From NCBI RefSeq assembly GCF_017406825.1, contig NZ_JAFQXT010000044.1, positions 1 to 64,000 of the forward strand: a DNA stretch of 64,000 bases. Reading direction: 5' to 3'. Below, in pieces: positions 55,039-64,000 of the stretch. Within the stretch, counting starts at the first letter, position 1. Each line of letters opens with the position of its first letter. A model generated the notes under the pieces. It saw nothing but the letters and a program-made list of their open reading frames with translations, made no database searches and was not told where the DNA came from. Position numbers and translations under genes: made by a program. Source of the stretch: Methanobrevibacter sp. GTDB lineage: Archaea; Methanobacteriota; Methanobacteria; Methanobacteriales; Methanobacteriaceae.

Positions 55039-56466
55039 ATGAATTTAATAACAATTTTAATTTGGATAACTATTGCAATTATTGCTGCAATAGCCATAAT
55101 AGGTGTCAGACTACACTACAGAGGCAACGAATTAGCGCATGAGGAAGGATCAATCCTGCCAAGCACAGAAAATATCGATAAAGTATTAGCAATCGGCAAG
55201 GAAAAAATTAACATGAAAAATAATGCTCCTCAAAGGAATGTGCCTCGTAGTTTATCTCCAAATATTCCTAAAAAAGAACACAACCTTAACTTATTTAGAA
55301 CTAGTACTCAAACAACAAATCGGAATGATGATTTCATTGTTCCTGAAGTTGCAAATAGTGATATTGCAAAATATGAATACCAATCCCAAAATCAAGTACT
55401 TGTTAATTATGATAACACAGTTGAAAAATTTCAAGAACCAATTAAACAAAACCAGATGGATATTATGACTCAAAGTAACAAAGATACAAGCGAACTAAAG
55501 GATTTATTTACAATCGATGAATTGATTAAAGAATCTAAAAGGAAAGACAGCAAAAGGGAAAAAGAATCTCAAACCATTAAAAAAGAAGAAGATGATACTG
55601 AATTAAATGAACTGAAAGAAAGCATCAAAAACAAAACTCAAGAACCGCTTATTGAAGAGGTTATTGCTGAAGATAAAACCGAAACCATAAGCGACTTAAT
55701 CAAAGACACATCCGAATCACAAGAAGATGAAACCCCATCAGTTGTTTCACAAAAACCTGTCGAAGAAGTGGAAATTGAAGAAAAAGAAGAGATTTCTGAA
55801 GTAATACTAACCCCTGAAAAAACCGAAGAGATTTCCGAACCTGCCCTTAAAACACCAAGTAAGGTTGATGAAGAAAAAGACTACAAAATGGGAGCGTCAA
55901 TTGATGACGCCAATATATTCGGCGAGGAAAAAGAGCCTGACAATATGGATTTGGATTACAGGAAAGATATCGACAGAGTTAAAAACAGAATTGCAAGTTC
56001 CAGATTATTCAAGGATGTTAAAGGAAAATTCGTTGCTGAAAGTGAAGAAGACTCCGAAGATAAAATTCAGGAAGAATTCATTAGAAACGTCAATGAATAT
56101 GATGAATACGAACCTATAATCAATGAAACCCATGCCGATTATGAAGCAAGCTATGAAGAATATCATGATCAACAATTAAGGCAAGCCAATACAAGACGCG
56201 TATTCAATCTGGCTAAAAACTCACCTGAACCTGAACTGGCACGACCTAAATTATCTGAAATCAAGGATAAGCCTGCAAGGGACAATATTAAAATTGACAT
56301 CAATAACGAAGAAGTTGTTCTTAAAAAAGGAGATGAAATTATCTTCAATCATGACGGCGAAACCTATTCAAGTCAAGTCTATGCAATAAACGGTGATGAC
56401 ATCTCTGTCAGGTACAGACGTAAAGATATTAAAATTAAAGCAAGTGATGTTAAAAAGATATATTAA
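55039..56466 (+). CDS. Membrane-anchored acidic protein with C-terminal beta domain
   Basis: A 475-residue protein with one N-terminal membrane helix (residues 3-23), a long, charged, low-complexity middle (about 50-390, rich in Glu, Lys and Asp), and a compact C-terminal part of about 60 residues (DINNEEVVLKKGDEIIFNHDGETYSSQVY) that looks SH3-like. No family is recognised. The layout suggests a cytoplasmic spacer between the membrane and a small binding domain, perhaps for cell division or envelope proteins. Confidence 0.7.
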   Translation: MNLITILIWITIAIIAAIAIIGVRLHYRGNELAHEEGSILPSTENIDKVLAIGKEKINMKNNAPQRNVPRSLSPNIPKKEHNLNLFRTSTQTTNRNDDFIVPEVANSDIAKYEYQSQNQVLVNYDNTVEKFQEPIKQNQMDIMTQSNKDTSELKDLFTIDELIKESKRKDSKREKESQTIKKEEDDTELNELKESIKNKTQEPLIEEVIAEDKTETISDLIKDTSESQEDETPSVVSQKPVEEVEIEEKEEISEVILTPEKTEEISEPALKTPSKVDEEKDYKMGASIDDANIFGEEKEPDNMDLDYRKDIDRVKNRIASSRLFKDVKGKFVAESEEDSEDKIQEEFIRNVNEYDEYEPIINETHADYEASYEEYHDQQLRQANTRRVFNLAKNSPEPELARPKLSEIKDKPARDNIKIDINNEEVVLKKGDEIIFNHDGETYSSQVYAINGDDISVRYRRKDIKIKASDVKKIY

Positions 56467-56483
56467 TTATATCTTTTTTTACA

Positions 56484-56954
56484 CTATTTTTCTTCATGAT
56501 TAATCCTATATTCACCATTCTCAACAATATATTTTGGCACACTAATTTTTAAAGAACGGATGATGTTTAAATAAAAGTCGTCCAAATCTCTATCAGCATA
56601 AGGATAAGTAAATTCGAAAATGTAGAGATTGTTGTCTTCAACATATAAAAATTCGTTTCTTCTGATTTGATTTTCCCCATCTGAAAAAGAGGAAATGATA
56701 AAATAATAGATATTATCATTTATCACCATAAAGTCGGAATTGATCACATTTATTTTTTCATTTGCCGTTACGTTCCGTTCAATGTCTGCCTTAATATCCG
56801 GAAGCCCTACAAGTGTAGGGGTTGTTGAGAACTTTATGGACATTGGAATTTTAGTATTTACCAGATATAATTCTGTAAATTCATCTTTAGCTTCAATAGC
56901 TTCAAAGTCTTCAGGCATTTGAAGTGTTGAAAATCCATTTGTAAACATGGTCAT
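56484..56954 (-). CDS. Hypothetical protein, 156 residues
   Basis: No family is certain. The layout (MPEDFEAIEAKDEFTELYLVNTK, a NIYYFIISSFSDGEN core and FTYPYADRDLDDFYLNIIRSLKI) resembles small DcrB/PsbP-like fold proteins. There is no signal peptide. It starts 8 bases after gltX with GGTGATAAA before the ATG, so it is translated from the same mRNA. Confidence 0.65.
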   Translation of the reverse strand: MTMFTNGFSTLQMPEDFEAIEAKDEFTELYLVNTKIPMSIKFSTTPTLVGLPDIKADIERNVTANEKINVINSDFMVINDNIYYFIISSFSDGENQIRRNEFLYVEDNNLYIFEFTYPYADRDLDDFYLNIIRSLKISVPKYIVENGEYRINHEEK

Positions 56955-56962
56955 TTTATCAC

Positions 56963-58633
56963 CTATTTATGGGCAAAGTAGAAAATTAACTCCCCTTGGG
57001 ATATTTCATCAAGACGTGCAAAACCGACTCTTTCGAATTGGACAATGTCACCGACTTTCAAATCTTTAAGTGCGCTTTCGCCAAGACCTGTTTTAATTGA
57101 AGCATCATCCATCACTATTTTAACATTGATGTTGTCCTCTACAGGAACCCATTGGATTATTTTGGCTTTAGCTGCCCTTGCATCCTCAAATGAAGTGGAA
57201 TGATAAGTGATTTTTTCACCATCGATATTGACATTGACCGCATCCATCAGTCTGAAAATACCGTCATTTATATCTGCCTCGGCAAGATAGGCACTTCCAT
57301 CAAATGCAAGATGCCTGTTGCCTCTGTCCATATGGTCGGCGTGAAGCGGTCTTTCAATATCTGCTTTTCCGCCTTCATAACCCTCAACTTCAATTTTAAC
57401 AGGGTTTTCACAGAAGAAGTATCTGTTTGCTATCGGTTCTAAAAGATTACGGTTTAATCCATAGATTTTCTTCCAGCTGATTGCAGAATCCGCCATTTTG
57501 ACACCAATTTCAATGATTAAATCATAGATTGTTTTGGCTTGGATCCCTCTTCTTGCAATTGCCCTTAAGGTTCCTAATCTTGGGTCATCCCATCCGCTAT
57601 AGGTGCCGTTTTCGATACCCTCTTTAGCTTTTGATGTGCTCAGGGCAATGTCTTCCATCTTTAATCTTCCATAATGGATGTATTCAGGCACGTCCCATCC
57701 CATATGGTCATATAGATATTTCTGTTTTTCAGTGTTCGCCAAATGGTCCTTTCCCCTTAATACATGAGTCAAGCCCATCAAGTGGTCATCCACTGATACT
57801 GAAAAGTTCATCATAGGATAAATCCTGTATTTTGTACCCAATCTTGGATGCTCCTCATCGGCCAATCTCATTGCAACCCAGTCACGAATGGCCGGATTTT
57901 TGTGATTAATATCAGTTTTGACTCTGAGTACCGCTTCACCAACTTCCATAGTGTCGAATTTATCCCATAATTCCAGATTCTCTTCAACGGAGTTGTCCCT
58001 GCATGGACATGGATTGCAATTATCCTTCAGCTCTTTAAAAGCTGCACCGTCACATGTGCACATGTAAGCAGCACCCCTTTCAATCAACTGACGAGCAATA
58101 TCATAATAGATTTCGAATCTGTCAGACTGATAAACTATCTCATCCGCCTTGACTCCCAGCCATTCCAAATCCTCCGGAATCATCTCATATGCAGGTTCAA
58201 ACACCCTTTTTGGGTCAGTGTCCTCGATTCTCAAAATCAGTTTGCCGTTATGCCTTTTAACATACTCAGCATTCGGCACTGCCGCACGGGAATGTCCGAT
58301 GTGCAACGGTCCGCTCGGGTTTGGAGCAAATCTCAACACTATGTTTTCGTGAGTTCCCGGCAGTTCCTGAAGGCCTGTTTCTTTAGCTTTAGGTTTTTTG
58401 TCTTGAACTTCAACACCTAACTTTTCCATTTCTGAAGCCTGCTCTTCAGGAGACAGGGCATTTACCTTTGCTACAATTTTACCTGACATCGGACCAATTT
58501 CTTTTGCCTTGCTTCTGAGTTCAGGTTCGTTTGACATGATGGAACCCATTACAGCCCCCGGATTTGCAGATCCTTTATGTTTGGCTGCGTTGAGCAAAGC
58601 ATGCTTATAGATAATCTTTTCTAAATCGTTCAT
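56963..58633 (-). CDS. gltX: Glutamyl-tRNA synthetase (archaeal type)
   Basis: A 556-residue GluRS. The class I HIGH motif is PSGPLHIGHSRAA near residue 115, and the KMSKS-like signal is ALSTSKAK near residue 330. The N-terminal helical extension and the C-terminal beta-barrel anticodon part are of the archaeal/GlnRS-like form. It charges tRNA-Glu and probably tRNA-Gln for amidation by GatDE. It is first in a pair with the 156-residue gene. Confidence 0.96.
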   Translation of the reverse strand: MNDLEKIIYKHALLNAAKHKGSANPGAVMGSIMSNEPELRSKAKEIGPMSGKIVAKVNALSPEEQASEMEKLGVEVQDKKPKAKETGLQELPGTHENIVLRFAPNPSGPLHIGHSRAAVPNAEYVKRHNGKLILRIEDTDPKRVFEPAYEMIPEDLEWLGVKADEIVYQSDRFEIYYDIARQLIERGAAYMCTCDGAAFKELKDNCNPCPCRDNSVEENLELWDKFDTMEVGEAVLRVKTDINHKNPAIRDWVAMRLADEEHPRLGTKYRIYPMMNFSVSVDDHLMGLTHVLRGKDHLANTEKQKYLYDHMGWDVPEYIHYGRLKMEDIALSTSKAKEGIENGTYSGWDDPRLGTLRAIARRGIQAKTIYDLIIEIGVKMADSAISWKKIYGLNRNLLEPIANRYFFCENPVKIEVEGYEGGKADIERPLHADHMDRGNRHLAFDGSAYLAEADINDGIFRLMDAVNVNIDGEKITYHSTSFEDARAAKAKIIQWVPVEDNINVKIVMDDASIKTGLGESALKDLKVGDIVQFERVGFARLDEISQGELIFYFAHK

Positions 58634-58732
58634 TTAATCATCACAATAATCAATTCAATTATAAAAATAAGTAATATTATTTATCTTATTGAAGATATAT
58701 AAACATTAAGAATTATAGGGAATTGAGATAGA

Positions 58733-59743
58733 ATGCGGCTTGGAAAAACTAATCTTGAAGTGAATAAAAATGGATTTGGAGCACTTCCAATCCAAAGATG
58801 CAATATGGAAGAAGCGGTTGAAATACTTAAAAAGGCATATGAAAACGGCATAGACTTTTATGACACCGCCCATTTTTACACCGACAGTGAAGAGAAAATG
58901 GGCAATGCATTTGAAGACATTCCTCGCGAAAACATTTACCTGGCAAGCAAAACCGCTGCAGAAACTCCCGAAGTGTTTTGGAGCGATTTGGAAACATCAC
59001 TTAAAAGTTTAAAGACGGACTATTTGGACCTATACCAGTTTCACAACATTTCATTTACTCCCAAAGAGGATGACGAATTATTCCAGGCAATGCTTGAAGC
59101 AAAGGAAAAGGGAATGATTAGGCATATCGGAATCACAACCCATAAGATCACCTTTGCCCATGAGGCCATTGAAAGCGGACTTTATGAAACTTTACAGTAC
59201 CCATTTTCATATTTGAGCGGGGATGAGGAAATAGAGCTTGTGAAAAAATGTAATGAATATGATGTGGGTTTCATTGCAATGAAAGCCATGGGCGGAGGAC
59301 TGATAACAAATTCCAAAGCCAGCTTTGCATTTTTAAACCAGTTCGACAATGTCCTGCCTATCTGGGGAATTCAAAAGATTTCTGAACTTGACGAATTCCT
59401 ATCATATGACGAAAACACCGTTTTAGATGATGATTTAAGAGCGGATATTAAAAAAGATAAAAAAGAGCTTGGGGAAAACTTCTGCAGAGGCTGCGGATAC
59501 TGCATGCCATGTCCTGAAGAAATCAACATCAGCCTATGCGCTAGAATGTCATTATGGATCAGACGTTTCCCAACAGAACCGAATATGGATGAAAAAACAC
59601 AGGAAACAATGAAAAAAACTCTAGATTGCGTGGAATGTTATGAATGCGTTGACAAATGCCCATATGAACTTAATATTCCTGAATTATTGAAGGAAAACTA
59701 TGAAGATTATATGAATGTACTGGAAGGAAGGACAATAATATGA
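58733..59743 (+). CDS. Aldo-keto reductase with C-terminal ferredoxin domain
   Basis: A 336-residue protein. Residues 1-240 form an aldo-keto reductase barrel: DFYDTAHFYTDSE with the Asp and Tyr, the Lys of LASKTA, and the His of DLYQFHNIS. Residues 255-325 carry two cysteine clusters, CRGCGYCMPCPEE and CVECYECVDKCPYE, for 4Fe-4S clusters. Such fusions occur in anaerobes with unknown substrates. Its stop overlaps the next start (59740-59743). Confidence 0.88.
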   Translation: MRLGKTNLEVNKNGFGALPIQRCNMEEAVEILKKAYENGIDFYDTAHFYTDSEEKMGNAFEDIPRENIYLASKTAAETPEVFWSDLETSLKSLKTDYLDLYQFHNISFTPKEDDELFQAMLEAKEKGMIRHIGITTHKITFAHEAIESGLYETLQYPFSYLSGDEEIELVKKCNEYDVGFIAMKAMGGGLITNSKASFAFLNQFDNVLPIWGIQKISELDEFLSYDENTVLDDDLRADIKKDKKELGENFCRGCGYCMPCPEEINISLCARMSLWIRRFPTEPNMDEKTQETMKKTLDCVECYECVDKCPYELNIPELLKENYEDYMNVLEGRTII

Positions 59744-60546
59744 AACAATGTATTGAAAATCCGAATGAAGTTGATTGGACCGGCTTTTGGGCTGAAAAAC
59801 TGGCGAACAAAAATGATAAAGACTGGGATAAGGCCGCTCCAGGATTTTATAAAAGAACACGTAAAGACGACTATCAGGATGCATTATTTGATAAACTGAT
59901 TTTGGATGAAAATGACACCCTTCTGGATGTCGGCTGCGGTGAAGGTTCAGTTACAATACCAATAGCCAAGAGAGTTAAAAAAGTAATAGGGCTCGACTCA
60001 TCACCAAAAATGCTGGAATATCTGGAAAAAAGAGCCGATGACCAGGGTATTGACAATATTGAAACCATATTAAAGCCAATTGAAGAAATCAGTTACGATG
60101 AAATCGGAGATGTGGATGTTGTGGTCTGCTCCAGGTCACTTAATGGAATCGTCCCAATTGAGGAAGTGTTAACCGAATTGAATAAAATTGCAAACAAATA
60201 TGTCTTCATAACCATTTTCGGCCCTGAAAACAAAAAGATTGAAAAGGACTTCGATAAGGAACTTGGAATCAGAACAGAAGATTTCCCGGACTACAATTAC
60301 TTCTTCAACATACTTTTTAATATGGGAATCTATGCGAATGTTGAGAGATTTGACCTGAATAATTATCGTGAATATGACAGCATTGATGAAGCTATGGACA
60401 ACGGCAAATTCCGACTTGATTTATACTCTGATGAGGAAAAGAGATTGTTGAGAAGCTATCTGGAAAGAATACTTACATATGAGAATAGCAAATATTATAA
60501 CGTTAAGGATAAGGCCGATTGGATAATGGTCTGGTGGAAAAAATAG
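59740..60546 (+). CDS. SAM-dependent methyltransferase
   Basis: A 268-residue class I methyltransferase with motif I LLDVGCGEGSVTIPIAK, the acidic LDSSPKML loop and VVVCSRSLNGIV. The start overlaps the stop of the aldo-keto reductase (ATGA), so the two are coupled and may act on the same substrate. The N-terminal 60 residues (WTGFWAEKLANKNDKDWDKAAPGFY) resemble methyltransferases of methanogen corrinoid or small-molecule pathways, but the substrate is unknown. Confidence 0.82.
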   Translation: MKQCIENPNEVDWTGFWAEKLANKNDKDWDKAAPGFYKRTRKDDYQDALFDKLILDENDTLLDVGCGEGSVTIPIAKRVKKVIGLDSSPKMLEYLEKRADDQGIDNIETILKPIEEISYDEIGDVDVVVCSRSLNGIVPIEEVLTELNKIANKYVFITIFGPENKKIEKDFDKELGIRTEDFPDYNYFFNILFNMGIYANVERFDLNNYREYDSIDEAMDNGKFRLDLYSDEEKRLLRSYLERILTYENSKYYNVKDKADWIMVWWKK

Positions 60547-60549
60547 GTA

Positions 60550-60576
60550 ATTATTGGGAGAATCACTCCCAATAAT
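60550..60576. terminator. Hairpin between convergent genes
   Basis: A perfect 11-bp stem, ATTATTGGGAG / CTCCCAATAAT (60550-60560, 60566-60576), with a 5-base loop lies directly after the methyltransferase stop and before the convergent cupin stop. No strong T run follows on either strand, so it may act as a 3' stabiliser rather than an intrinsic terminator. Confidence 0.55.
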
Positions 60577-60604
60577 CAAAAATGCAAATAAATTAACAAT
60601 CAAA

Positions 60605-60919
60605 TTAATCAGATTTAATCATGGTTAAAATCATTTTGTAAGGACTGTTTACGGCCTGAAGCGCATGAGGTTCATTGGCTGGCATTATAATTATTTCACC
60701 TTTTTTGACAGTATTTTTAACACCGGAAATTGTGATTTCGGCTTCACCATCAATTACTTGAACCATCGCATCGAATGGAGCGGAGTGCTCAGACAAACCT
60801 TGGCCTTGATCAAAGGCAAAGAATGTCACTGTTCCAAGCTCCTTTTTGATAACTTCACGGCTGACAACAGTATCATCCTGATACTCGACTAATTTTTGGA
60901 TATCAAGAGCTTTTGCCAT
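60605..60919 (-). CDS. Cupin-domain protein
   Basis: A 104-residue single-domain cupin: SEHSAPFDAMVQVIDGEAEITISG (motif 1) and GEIIIMPANEPHALQAV (motif 2) with the His metal ligands. It is probably a small metal-binding sensor or detoxification protein. I chose the ATG at 60917-60919 after GAGGATATT; an ATG five codons upstream overlaps the hcp end. It follows hcp on the same strand and is probably part of its operon. Confidence 0.85.
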   Translation of the reverse strand: MAKALDIQKLVEYQDDTVVSREVIKKELGTVTFFAFDQGQGLSEHSAPFDAMVQVIDGEAEITISGVKNTVKKGEIIIMPANEPHALQAVNSPYKMILTMIKSD

Positions 60920-60937
60920 AATATCCTCACTCATGAG

Positions 60938-62248
60938 TTATTCCCCCATAATTGTTTTTATATCTGCAATTGCATCTCCAGTAGTAGGAGTCAAATTATA
61001 GTTTTCAACTAAAACATTAATAATGTCTTCATTGCACCATGCAGGAAGTACAGGTCCAAGCCACATGTCGGTTTTTCCAAGATATAGTAAAGCCCAGAGC
61101 ACTGCTGCCGCTTTTTGTTCCATCCAACTGAGAACAATTGTCAATGGCAATTCATTTAACTCCATGTCAAATAATTCGCATAATGCCACTGCCACATCAA
61201 CCGCTACAATTGTGTCGTTGCATTGACCTACATCGAGCAGTCTTGGAATTCCTTCAATGTCGCCTAAGTCCAAATCATTGAATTTGTATTTGCCGCATGC
61301 CAATGTTAAGATAACTGTGTCTGAAGGTAAGTTTTGTACGAACTCCCTGTAGTAGTCGTTGTGTTTTGCCGCTTTGTCACATCCTCCGACAACGAAGAAC
61401 CTTCTTATTTTACCGTCTAAAACCAATTCCTTGATTTTATCAGCATGTTCTACAATAGCCCCTGCACTCCAACCGGTAGTGATTGTGGTTAATTCTTCAG
61501 CTTCCAATCCTCCTAATGATTTTGCACATTCAATCACTTCGGAGAAGTCATAATCCTCTACGGTTTTGACTCCTTCAAGTTTTGCTACATCCATTGTGAA
61601 CATTCTTTCTTTATAAGCGTCCAATGCTGGGAGTACACAGTTACTGGTTCCGACAATTGCTGCATTGTATTTTTTGAATATTGTTCTTTGATCATGCCAT
61701 GCTCCACCAAGTTGACCTGCCAGATTTTCGTATTTGTTTAATCCTGGGTATCCGTGAGCAGGCAACATTTCAGAGTGAGTGTATACTTTAATGTCTGTTC
61801 CTTCAACCTGTTTTAATAATTCTTCCAATGCTTTCAAGTCGTGACCTGTTACAATGATTGCAGGTCCTTCCTGTGCTCCGACTTTCACTTCAACAGGTTG
61901 TGGTTCTCCGTATGCTTCAATGTGTGCGTCCTTGAGCAGTCTCATTACGTCAACACTGACTTTACCTGCCTCTAAAGCAAGAGCCACCAGATCTTCGGTG
62001 TCGAAGTTGACATTGGTTAATGTAGTGTATAATCCTTTGGTTAAGAATGCATCAATTTCAGGGTCTTTCTTTCCTAAAACATTTGCATTGTAGTTGTATG
62101 CACTTATTCCTTTCATAGTAAAGATTAAATTATCCTGTAATCTTGCTACGGTTGGTTTTTTTCCGCAAACTCCGCTGACGGTACATCCGGTACCTTTAGC
62201 TGTTTGGGAACATTGATAACAAAACATATCTAAAGATTCTTCTGCCAT
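60938..62248 (-). CDS. hcp: Hydroxylamine reductase (hybrid cluster protein), short form
   Basis: A 436-residue Hcp with hybrid Fe-S-O cluster. The N-terminal cysteines are C10, C13, C22 and C28 (CYQC, then C at the G-T-G-C and G-V-C segments). The [26 protein letters not shown] and LDVGQCNDT segments hold the hybrid-cluster ligands. The length of 430-440 residues suits the short class known from methanogens. The protein takes part in the response to nitric oxide or hydroxylamine. A GGAG ribosome site precedes the ATG at 62246-62248; an earlier ATG overlaps that site. Confidence 0.94.
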   Translation of the reverse strand: MAEESLDMFCYQCSQTAKGTGCTVSGVCGKKPTVARLQDNLIFTMKGISAYNYNANVLGKKDPEIDAFLTKGLYTTLTNVNFDTEDLVALALEAGKVSVDVMRLLKDAHIEAYGEPQPVEVKVGAQEGPAIIVTGHDLKALEELLKQVEGTDIKVYTHSEMLPAHGYPGLNKYENLAGQLGGAWHDQRTIFKKYNAAIVGTSNCVLPALDAYKERMFTMDVAKLEGVKTVEDYDFSEVIECAKSLGGLEAEELTTITTGWSAGAIVEHADKIKELVLDGKIRRFFVVGGCDKAAKHNDYYREFVQNLPSDTVILTLACGKYKFNDLDLGDIEGIPRLLDVGQCNDTIVAVDVAVALCELFDMELNELPLTIVLSWMEQKAAAVLWALLYLGKTDMWLGPVLPAWCNEDIINVLVENYNLTPTTGDAIADIKTIMGE

Positions 62249-62306
62249 AATAAACATCTCCTTTTTAGATTTATAATAATAAATTTATTTGAAGTACATA
62301 TAAAGA

Positions 62307-62332
62307 TTTTGTCACTTTTTAAGGGTGAAAAA
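62307..62332. promoter_or_regulatory. Imperfect palindrome between hcp and the TrmB gene
   Basis: TTTTGTCAC and GGTGAAAAA face each other across 8 bases in the 110-base divergent spacer, next to the TATA boxes of both genes (hcp: CTTTATATG at about 62298-62306; TrmB: TTTATATA at 62338-62345). It is a candidate TrmB operator for both genes. Confidence 0.45.
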
Positions 62333-62360
62333 TAACTTTTATATATTCTAAAAACATATT

Positions 62361-63140
62361 ATGACTATGGACGAAAATATGAAAACACTTAAGGGAATGG
62401 GGCTTACCATGTATGAAGCTGAAGCCTACGTAACAATCAATTCATTGATATCATCAAATGCAACGGAAATAGCTGAAAAATCAGGCATTCCAAGAAGCAA
62501 AATATATGACGTGCTGAAAAATCTAGTAAAAAAAGATTTTATCGAAGTGGAGGACGGAAGGCCTCTGACATATAATGTCAAATCTCCCGTTGAGGTCCTG
62601 AGTCGTGAGAAAGAGAAAATAGATTCACAAATCGACGATACGATAACAAGACTGACATATGTATATGAAAATGGAATGAGCCAAGTTCAGGCACCGATCT
62701 GGAGAATATACGGCGTTGAAAAGATCATTTCACAGGAAATTGAAATCATCAAAAGGGCTAAAAATTCAATCAACATGAGAATAGGATTCTTATTCGAAGG
62801 CGAAGGGGATGCATTGGTGAAAGCACTGAAGAACAGATCCGATTTAAGGATAAACATCCTGGCTTCCCCGTCATGCTACATCAACAATGAAGAAATTGAC
62901 ATAATTGCTTTATTCAAAGAGGCGGACATCCCAATTCAAAAGGCAGACATCCCTTTTGTTAAAGTCATAATTTCAGATTCAAAAGAGATGATGCACACAT
63001 ATACCAAATTCAGTGAAGACAAACGAAATGTAATCCCTGAAACCGCAATTGGGATATGGAATAAATACGAAGACATAGCCAAAAACTATGACGACAGGTT
63101 TATGAATCAGCTAAAGAAAATGAAAAACAAGAAAAAGTAG
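62361..63140 (+). CDS. TrmB-family transcriptional regulator
   Basis: A 259-residue TrmB-type regulator with a winged helix at residues 5-75 (GLTMYEAEAYVTIN and SGIPRSKIYDVLKNLVKKDFIE), a short coiled linker and a C-terminal effector-like domain. TrmB members usually sense sugars, but the neighbour here is the nitrosative-stress gene hcp. No ribosome site is seen. The TATA box places the transcript start at about the second ATG (62367), so a leaderless mRNA starting there is plausible; I give the first ATG. Confidence 0.85.
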   Translation: MTMDENMKTLKGMGLTMYEAEAYVTINSLISSNATEIAEKSGIPRSKIYDVLKNLVKKDFIEVEDGRPLTYNVKSPVEVLSREKEKIDSQIDDTITRLTYVYENGMSQVQAPIWRIYGVEKIISQEIEIIKRAKNSINMRIGFLFEGEGDALVKALKNRSDLRINILASPSCYINNEEIDIIALFKEADIPIQKADIPFVKVIISDSKEMMHTYTKFSEDKRNVIPETAIGIWNKYEDIAKNYDDRFMNQLKKMKNKKK

Positions 63141-63144
63141 ATTA

Positions 63145-64000
63145 TTATCTGCGAACTCTTGCTGATTTTGTAACCGCATCCTTAATGTAAATTGCTTGGT
63201 AAGAAACCTTCTTACCGAGCTTCAAGTTTTTAAAGGCAGATTTTTTTATAACGACCTTGGCAATTCCCATTTTAGATGTCTTTGCATTGTAGGCCTTGCC
63301 ATTGAACTTGAAGATTATTTTTGCTGACCTGATTGGAGTCTTGTTTCTTTTCAGAACCGCTGTTAAAACCAGTTTTTTGGCGGATTTTTTAACCTTTATT
63401 GTTTTTAGTGTTAAAACCTGCTTGATTACGACCTTTTTGCAAACGAATGCATTCTTATATTCAACCCAGATTTTATAGGACTGTGGAGTTGAATGAATGG
63501 CCAATGAGGCAATGCCTTTGCTGTTGGTTTTTACAAAATAGCTTTTTGATGAAGAATAATCCTTTCCAATCCTAAATCTTATTGTGACTCCCTTTCCAGC
63601 CAGTTTTCCGTAACTTGTGTAAACCTTTACGCTGAATTTGGCCTTATCCCCATAATATATTGCCAGGTTTTTTGCGCCAACCAGCTTCTCATGACCGTTT
63701 ACTGTGAAGATTATATCCAAAAGCACCATCTTATTTGTGCCTTTTATAACCACCATTCCATCAATGTCTTCACATATCGGCACCTTGCTCAATGAAACCT
63801 TGCCTGTTCCGTTCACAAGATGGATGTCATAGCTTAACTGATGAGCTCCCTTGGAATTCCAATAGGTTAAAATGAGCGTATATTCATTGGTATCATTTTT
63901 ATCGCTTGTTAGTGTGAAATATTCATCTTCACCGTATTTCATTTCATAAGGGTAATCGCAATCCATTTCATAAGGCGGCTCAATTTCCTCATAATGGTCA
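63145..64000 (-). CDS. Adhesin-like Ig-repeat protein, C-terminal part (cut by the window)
   Basis: The frame stays open to the window edge. The first 55 or so readable residues are acidic, then come Ig-like repeats with LVGAKNLAIYYGDKAKFSVKVY, KTNSKGIASLAIHST and AKTSKMGIAKVVIKK, and the protein ends in basic AVTKSARVRR. This resembles the adhesin at 4396-6267 without the zinc-ribbon-like tail. The N terminus, including any signal peptide, lies outside the window. A short in-frame ATG at 63966 is unlikely to be the real start. Confidence 0.8.
   Translation of the reverse strand, partial: DHYEEIEPPYEMDCDYPYEMKYGEDEYFTLTSDKNDTNEYTLILTYWNSKGAHQLSYDIHLVNGTGKVSLSKVPICEDIDGMVVIKGTNKMVLLDIIFTVNGHEKLVGAKNLAIYYGDKAKFSVKVYTSYGKLAGKGVTIRFRIGKDYSSSKSYFVKTNSKGIASLAIHSTPQSYKIWVEYKNAFVCKKVVIKQVLTLKTIKVKKSAKKLVLTAVLKRNKTPIRSAKIIFKFNGKAYNAKTSKMGIAKVVIKKSAFKNLKLGKKVSYQAIYIKDAVTKSARVRR

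Noticed and set aside
63145-63966. The ATG at 63966 as the real start of the last gene
   Set aside because: The frame continues upstream to the window edge in the same acidic composition, there is no ribosome site, and no signal peptide is present.
1-64000. Prophage, insertion sequence or integrated plasmid
   Set aside because: No integrase, transposase, terminal repeats or direct target duplications were seen, and both tRNA genes are intact with no attachment-site copy noticed.

Overview
The window looks like a chromosome segment of a methanogenic archaeon of the order Methanobacteriales, most likely Methanobrevibacter. The evidence is: an AT-rich genome with GGTGA-type ribosome binding sites and TATA promoters; archaeal markers (archaeosine TgtA, S8e, SRP19, archaeal PheS and GltX, HypE, PurS, a RecJ/GAN-like nuclease); the small half of a split family-B DNA polymerase, as in Methanothermobacter; a connectase (DUF2121) homologue; and secreted Ig-like repeat adhesin-like proteins. 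I see no integrase, transposase, CRISPR array or prophage.

Layout. 0-6.3 kb: two tandem tRNA-Gly genes, a methyltransferase with tgtA, an MnmC-like methyltransferase, and an adhesin-like protein with an extracellular zinc-ribbon-like tail. 6.6-10.8 kb: a purC-purS-purQ-cobA-glmS operon. 10.9-14.4 kb: small membrane or secreted proteins, a beta-helix adhesin and two flavoproteins. 14.5-19.1 kb: hemD-srp19-recJ/GAN, a winged-helix regulator and a DEAD-box helicase. 19.2-25.4 kb: an SPL-like radical SAM protein, an orphan Cas4-like nuclease, an RDD protein, hypE, rps8e, two very acidic small proteins, a possible structured RNA and the split PolB subunit. 25.5-36.7 kb: HAD hydrolase, ExoIII, PheS, a TetR-GNAT-flavoprotein-DGC cluster with a double operator, SpoIIM, CitG-like, HemB, AroC, an MBL hydrolase and connectase. 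37-42.6 kb: ADP-forming acetyl-CoA synthetase, a DUF447 flavoprotein, two orphan paralogous solute-binding lipoprotein-like proteins, and a methyltransferase. 42.8-50.4 kb: a cluster of sulfur-transfer and glutamate-ligating genes. 50.5-64 kb: purA, a DUF6882/DUF6891 operon, dapL, gltX, an aldo-keto reductase with methyltransferase, hcp-cupin with a divergent TrmB regulator, and a truncated adhesin.

The most unusual part is 42.8-50.4 kb. An operon encodes an EgtC/Dug3-like class II amidohydrolase, a GCS2/EgtA-like ligase, a GshA/GshF-like glutamate-cysteine ligase, and FdhD, whose start codon appears to be ACG. Just upstream lie a three-cysteine LarE, a ThiF/HesA-type E1 and an enlarged CofE-like ligase. 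Together these suggest gamma-glutamyl-thiol and sulfur-transfer chemistry that is not described for methanogens. A palindromic motif around ACAATTGTTATATT recurs upstream of one solute-binding protein, larE and the amidohydrolase operon, which hints at a shared regulator. All functional calls rest on reading sequence motifs by eye; no database search was run.
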